Positions 60,240 through 64,000 of a stretch of 64,000 nucleotides of DNA are shown here, in pieces (position 1 is the stretch's first letter; each line of letters begins with the position of its first letter). The stretch is from Hevea brasiliensis (Eukaryota > Streptophyta > Magnoliopsida > Malpighiales > Euphorbiaceae). The DNA is taken from assembly GCF_030052815.1 (NCBI RefSeq), contig NC_079496.1:36233593-36297592 (forward strand), written 5' to 3'. The position numbers and the translations under genes were made by a program. The notes under the pieces are model-generated. The model did not search any database. It was not told the origin of the DNA and was given only the letters and a program-made list of their open reading frames with translations.

Positions 60240-63200
60240 TGTGACACCCCTTACCCGTGCGTACGATACCCGAGTAAGCAATGTCACACGGTGTATCGGC
60301 ACACTCTATTATACCTTAATTAATTTTTATCATGCTTTTGAATATAACTTGTGAAATATAATATCTTTAAGCCATTTTTCAAAATTATAATTTATTGAGG
60401 TTCCGAAAATTTTAAAGAAAATCCGGCAGAGTATCAGCTAAAAATGGAGAAAACAGTTCTTCGGAACCTGTGAAAAACACTTCCGATATTCATATTCAAT
60501 CAATCCCAAACTCCAATATCAAAATCTCAACATTTTTCAATTTCATTTCTCAATCATTCGTCTCATGTGATAATCATGTATAAATCACAGATAAACATTC
60601 ACTTTTCCATTCACAAACACAATTCTCATTATTTACATGAACATCAAAACACATTTCATAAGTTCGATTACATATGAGAAAATAAAAATTAGTTACAAAA
60701 TATCAAAATGAAATCTAGTGTCCTACCAATGCACTGTGGAGGGTGAGGTGACACGGACACTATGCAGAGCTACAGGATGGACTCACCCAGTCTGCGGTCT
60801 ACTGGGCTCACGATCAGTATCTCCAGAACCTACGCGTGGCAAAAGCAACGCGCTAAGCAATGATGCTTAGTGGTGCAATAATAAAATAAAAGAAAATAGC
60901 AGAAAATAAATATGTATTGAATGTATATGTCTTATTTGTTTTATATTTGTTATATTCATTTATTTCTTTAACTTTGTCCATTTTCATTCATTTGGTTGCC
61001 CAAGTAACCTATCTTCGACGATCGGATCGATAAACGGTAACCGCACTGGGTATCAAGTACCTCGGGCCGTCACACCATCGGTCACATATGTATCTCCCGG
61101 TGTGCAACCGAACAGCTAACAAGCTATAAATAGTATTAGGCAAGAGGCCAAGTCTCAACACAATATCAAAATGGCTAAAAGCCATAAAATCACAGAATGG
61201 CATAATGCCATGTGCAGTACTGCTAACTGAACCCTATTGGCATGCCAAACTATCCAAACCAATCTTATTAGGTATACTAGGGCATTTGATACTTTAAAAT
61301 TCTTCAATTTGTGAATTTCAAGTTTTGGTGTCACTATTCACTTTATTAGTCAACAAAAATGTTGACTTTTGGATAGAAAATAGGTGTATTGGTTTTAACA
61401 CTCCCAATGTACCACATTTTGTATTTAAAACTAGTTGGAATTAATCACCAAATCCATTTCCAAACTTAGCACTAAGGGGCAGAATTTTCAGTTTTTGTAC
61501 CATAAATTTACCGTTCCATTAGGGACTGTTACAGTGGAAATTTGAGGAAATGGTAAACATGAAAGTTGTTCCTTATTTTGTCTAGTTGAATTTCTTTTTT
61601 TGAATCTCCATTTGGAGTTTTGTAGCTCCAGATATGGTCCAAAAACCACAGCTGGCCGGATTTGAAAACTGCAGAATTTACCAAATCTACAGTACAATGA
61701 ACAGTAACTGTGAGTGCCTTGTTGGATAGGTTCTGGTCATAATTTGGGGTAGGTTTCTTCATAAAAGTTGTTTGTCTATATCTTATCTTGTTGTTGTAAA
61801 AATTTCAGGTCAAATGGACCATTTTACAGTGAGTTATGGCCAAATGAACAGTTACTAGTCATTTGGTCATTCTGCAGAATCTGCTTGCAGGGTATCCGGA
61901 TTGGGGCCAACTTTTGGTCCACTTACTTTGGTCTTTTGGGCATGGTTTCTTCAGAAAAATTGTGCCATTATATGTCTTGTTTCATGTCCAATTGGCCAAA
62001 CACCAATTGAACCTACACAGCTAAAGATATGGCAGTCCAAACAGGCTGGACTCACAGCCTCCTTGCTGCTGTCACTAGGCAGCCTACCAATTTGGTTTGT
62101 AACACTCTAGTTCACTTCAAATTATGATTAACTTACCTCAAATGGTCACTAATTGACCATTAGAATGTTCACTAATCATTTCATAAGCCAAGTCCAATTT
62201 TCACTCCCAAAACCTTAATTTCCCATTATGATTCACACAAGAGGCCTTAATTAACTAGCTAATTCACTATCCACATATATATATGCTTTAAACATGATCT
62301 CTTGTCCACTTTAAGTCCATCAAAACAATCAACCCTATCCCTTCCTTAGGGCTGCCAAAATTCATGGTAAACATACACCTAAATTGTACTCATTTGGCTT
62401 ACAAATTCTTACTCCTTTTTAAGTCTCTAACATGGAAATAAAGAGTTTTAGATATATATGTGCACTAACCTCTTGTAGGGCAGAATTTTCCAAGCTTAAA
62501 CTTCACTTCCTTCCCTTTTCTTGGCTGCCAAAAGGTTATGCAAGGTGCAAGAATGAATTTTAGTGAAAGGAATAGGAGGATTTATGGTGAAAGGAGGAGA
62601 GAAATTGAGCTTGTTGAAGGTGTTAATGGAGGTTTGGTGCTAGGGCAATGTTTCGGCTGGTTTGGGGAGGATGAAGGTGGCTGTTGGCTTTTTGATTTCT
62701 TTGGTCTTTATTGTCTCTTTTATTAGTTAATTAAATAGTTGTTTAAATGCAATTGGTGGGAACTTTTAATTGACATCATAATGATGTCATAATTTGCTTT
62801 TTATGGATTTTTCTTTTCTTTTCTTTTCTACTAGCTTTACATTAATTTTTTTCATCAACATTAATTCATATTTTATATTATAATAATTATTTACTTAACT
62901 GGACAAGTTGGCCAAAAATCGTCTCTGAAGGCGAAATGACCAAAATGCCCTCCGTTTGGCTTAACGGGTCAAAATTGTCTGTACCGATTGAAAAATTTTT
63001 CTAAATATTTTCATGGCATTCTAATGCCATAGGAACCTCAATGACCTTTCTCTGGAGCCCCAAAAATTATTTTATGAATTTTTCCCCGGGTCTAGGGCTC
63101 CTAGTTGCGGGAACAGCAACTTCCCTTTGGGTTACCCATCACTTGGGCACCGGCTCATTTAACTTAGTTGTATTTTATTTTTAAAATTTTTACTAAATTT

Positions 63201-63257
63201 TGACACCGGTCACCGGAACAGTAGAATGTACGGAGTTGCTACCGGGAGGGTGTTACA
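60240..63257 (-). repeat. chromovirus LTR shared by two internal regions
   Basis: 3018 bp, on the minus strand TGTAACACCC to GGGTGTCACA. Its left neighbour is a primer-binding site and gag start (5'-LTR context). Its right neighbour is a purine tract (AGAGGAGAAGAG, 63269-63258) and the end of pol (3'-LTR context). It aligns with the solo LTR at 39013 over the whole length. No coding frame is convincing. Confidence 0.92.
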
Positions 63258-64000
63258 ACTCTTCTCCTCTAATTTAAATTTCGAACTCGAAATTTACCTG
63301 ATGCAAACAGTTGAGGGAACTGTTGCCTCATCGTTTCTTCACTTTCCCAAGTTGCCTCCTCGGTGTTGTGGTGCCTCCAAAGCACTTTCACCAGTGGAAT
63401 CCGCTTATTTCTCAGCTCTTTCACTTCCCGAGCCAGGATCCGTAGAGGTTCTTCTTCATATGTCAAATCTGGTTGTATTTCAATTTCTTCCCTGGAGATG
63501 ACATGTGAAGGATCTGAGCGGTATCTTCTGAGCATGGACACGTGGAACACATTGTGGATCTTGTCCACCGTGGTAAAGCTAGCCTATAGGCCACTGGACC
63601 CACACGTTCAATGACTTCATATGGGCCAATGAACCTAGGGCTCAACTTACCTTTTCTTCCAAACCTCAATACCTTTTTCCACGGTGACACCTTGAGGAAC
63701 ACTTTGTCACCAACCACATATTCTATTTCTTTTCTCTTTAAGTCGGCATAAGATTTCTGTCTGTCTGAGGCAACCTTCAGATTAGCTTTGATTAGTTTCA
63801 CTTTCTCCTCAATCTGTTTCACCAGGTCTGGCCCTACCAGTTTGTCTTCGGCCAATTCAGTCCAGCACACTGGAGTTCTACATTTCCTCCCATACAGTGC
63901 TTCATACGGGGCGATTTGGATACTAGCTTGGTAGCTATTGTTGTATGCAAATTCTGCTAGTGGGAGGTATCTATCCCAACTTCCCTCAAACTCAATGACA
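63258..64000 (-). pseudogene. chromovirus integrase C-terminus and chromodomain, window edge
   Basis: Minus strand from the edge: LPLAEFAYNNSYQAS, APYEALYGRKCRTP and CWTELAED (end of the integrase core), then KSYADLKRKEIEYVVGD, GPYEVIERVGPVAYRLALP (GPY/F motif). A one-base frameshift near 63565 is followed by KIHNVFHVSMLRRY and the chromodomain (VKVLWRHHNTEEATWESE) to the stop at 63269. GPY/F plus chromodomain identifies a chromovirus, in my view of the Tekay/Del type. The element continues to the right of the window. Confidence 0.9.

Noticed and set aside
61768..62726. Short plus-strand open frames in the LTR 60240-63257
   Set aside because: The solo LTR at 39013 does not preserve these frames, so they are not under coding constraint.

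Overview
This is plant nuclear DNA, most likely from a eudicot. It is AT-rich and its genes have introns. Most of it is nested LTR retrotransposons (Ty1/copia, and Ty3/gypsy of the chromovirus and Tat types), RTE-type LINEs, a hAT-type DNA element and smaller repeats. I cannot name the species. There are no bacterial features. One host gene can be built with confidence: a minus-strand, six-exon gene for an o-type (mitochondrial) thioredoxin, with its start codon at 31829 and its stop at 17601. The exons join in frame to 195 codons with an intact WCGPC site.

Layout. 1-3272: 3' end of a copia element (copia-1) and its 3' LTR. 3273-6821: AT-rich intergenic DNA with one possible terminal exon. 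6822-15562: an RTE LINE split by a complete copia element (copia-A, 6995-11732, target duplication GTTTT) and by a hAT-type element (12538-13930, 8-bp target duplication). 15563-17600: AT-rich DNA and a long-TIR element carrying a GRF-zinc-finger-like remnant. 17601-31829: the thioredoxin gene. Its 10.8-kb intron 5 holds a young copia element of the same family (copia-B, 17809-22639, target duplication ATATT) and a second decayed RTE LINE. Its 2.4-kb intron 4 holds a TRIM (29478-30031, target duplication AGTGC). 31830-32973: putative promoter side of the gene.

32974-64000 is a retrotransposon nest several layers deep. A minus-strand chromovirus remnant (32974-35192) is interrupted in gag by copia-C (35193 onward). 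Copia-C is interrupted in gag by a 3.1-kb solo chromovirus LTR (39013-42117, target duplication CCCTT), and in its 3' LTR by a minus-strand Tat-lineage gypsy element (47108 to about 59980). The Tat element has a probable 6.2-kb LTR carrying two plus-strand (antisense) gene-like units. Its gag breaks abruptly into the gag start of a minus-strand chromovirus. That chromovirus's LTR (60240-63257) has a primer-binding site on one side and a polypurine tract plus pol/chromodomain on the other, so one LTR is shared by two internal regions.

Nearly all element ORFs carry stops or frameshifts and are written as pseudogenes. I found no CRISPR array, operon or defence system. The features most worth checking are the thioredoxin gene model with its expanded introns, the TRIM, the antisense units in the Tat LTR, and the LTR chain joined to the chimeric gag.
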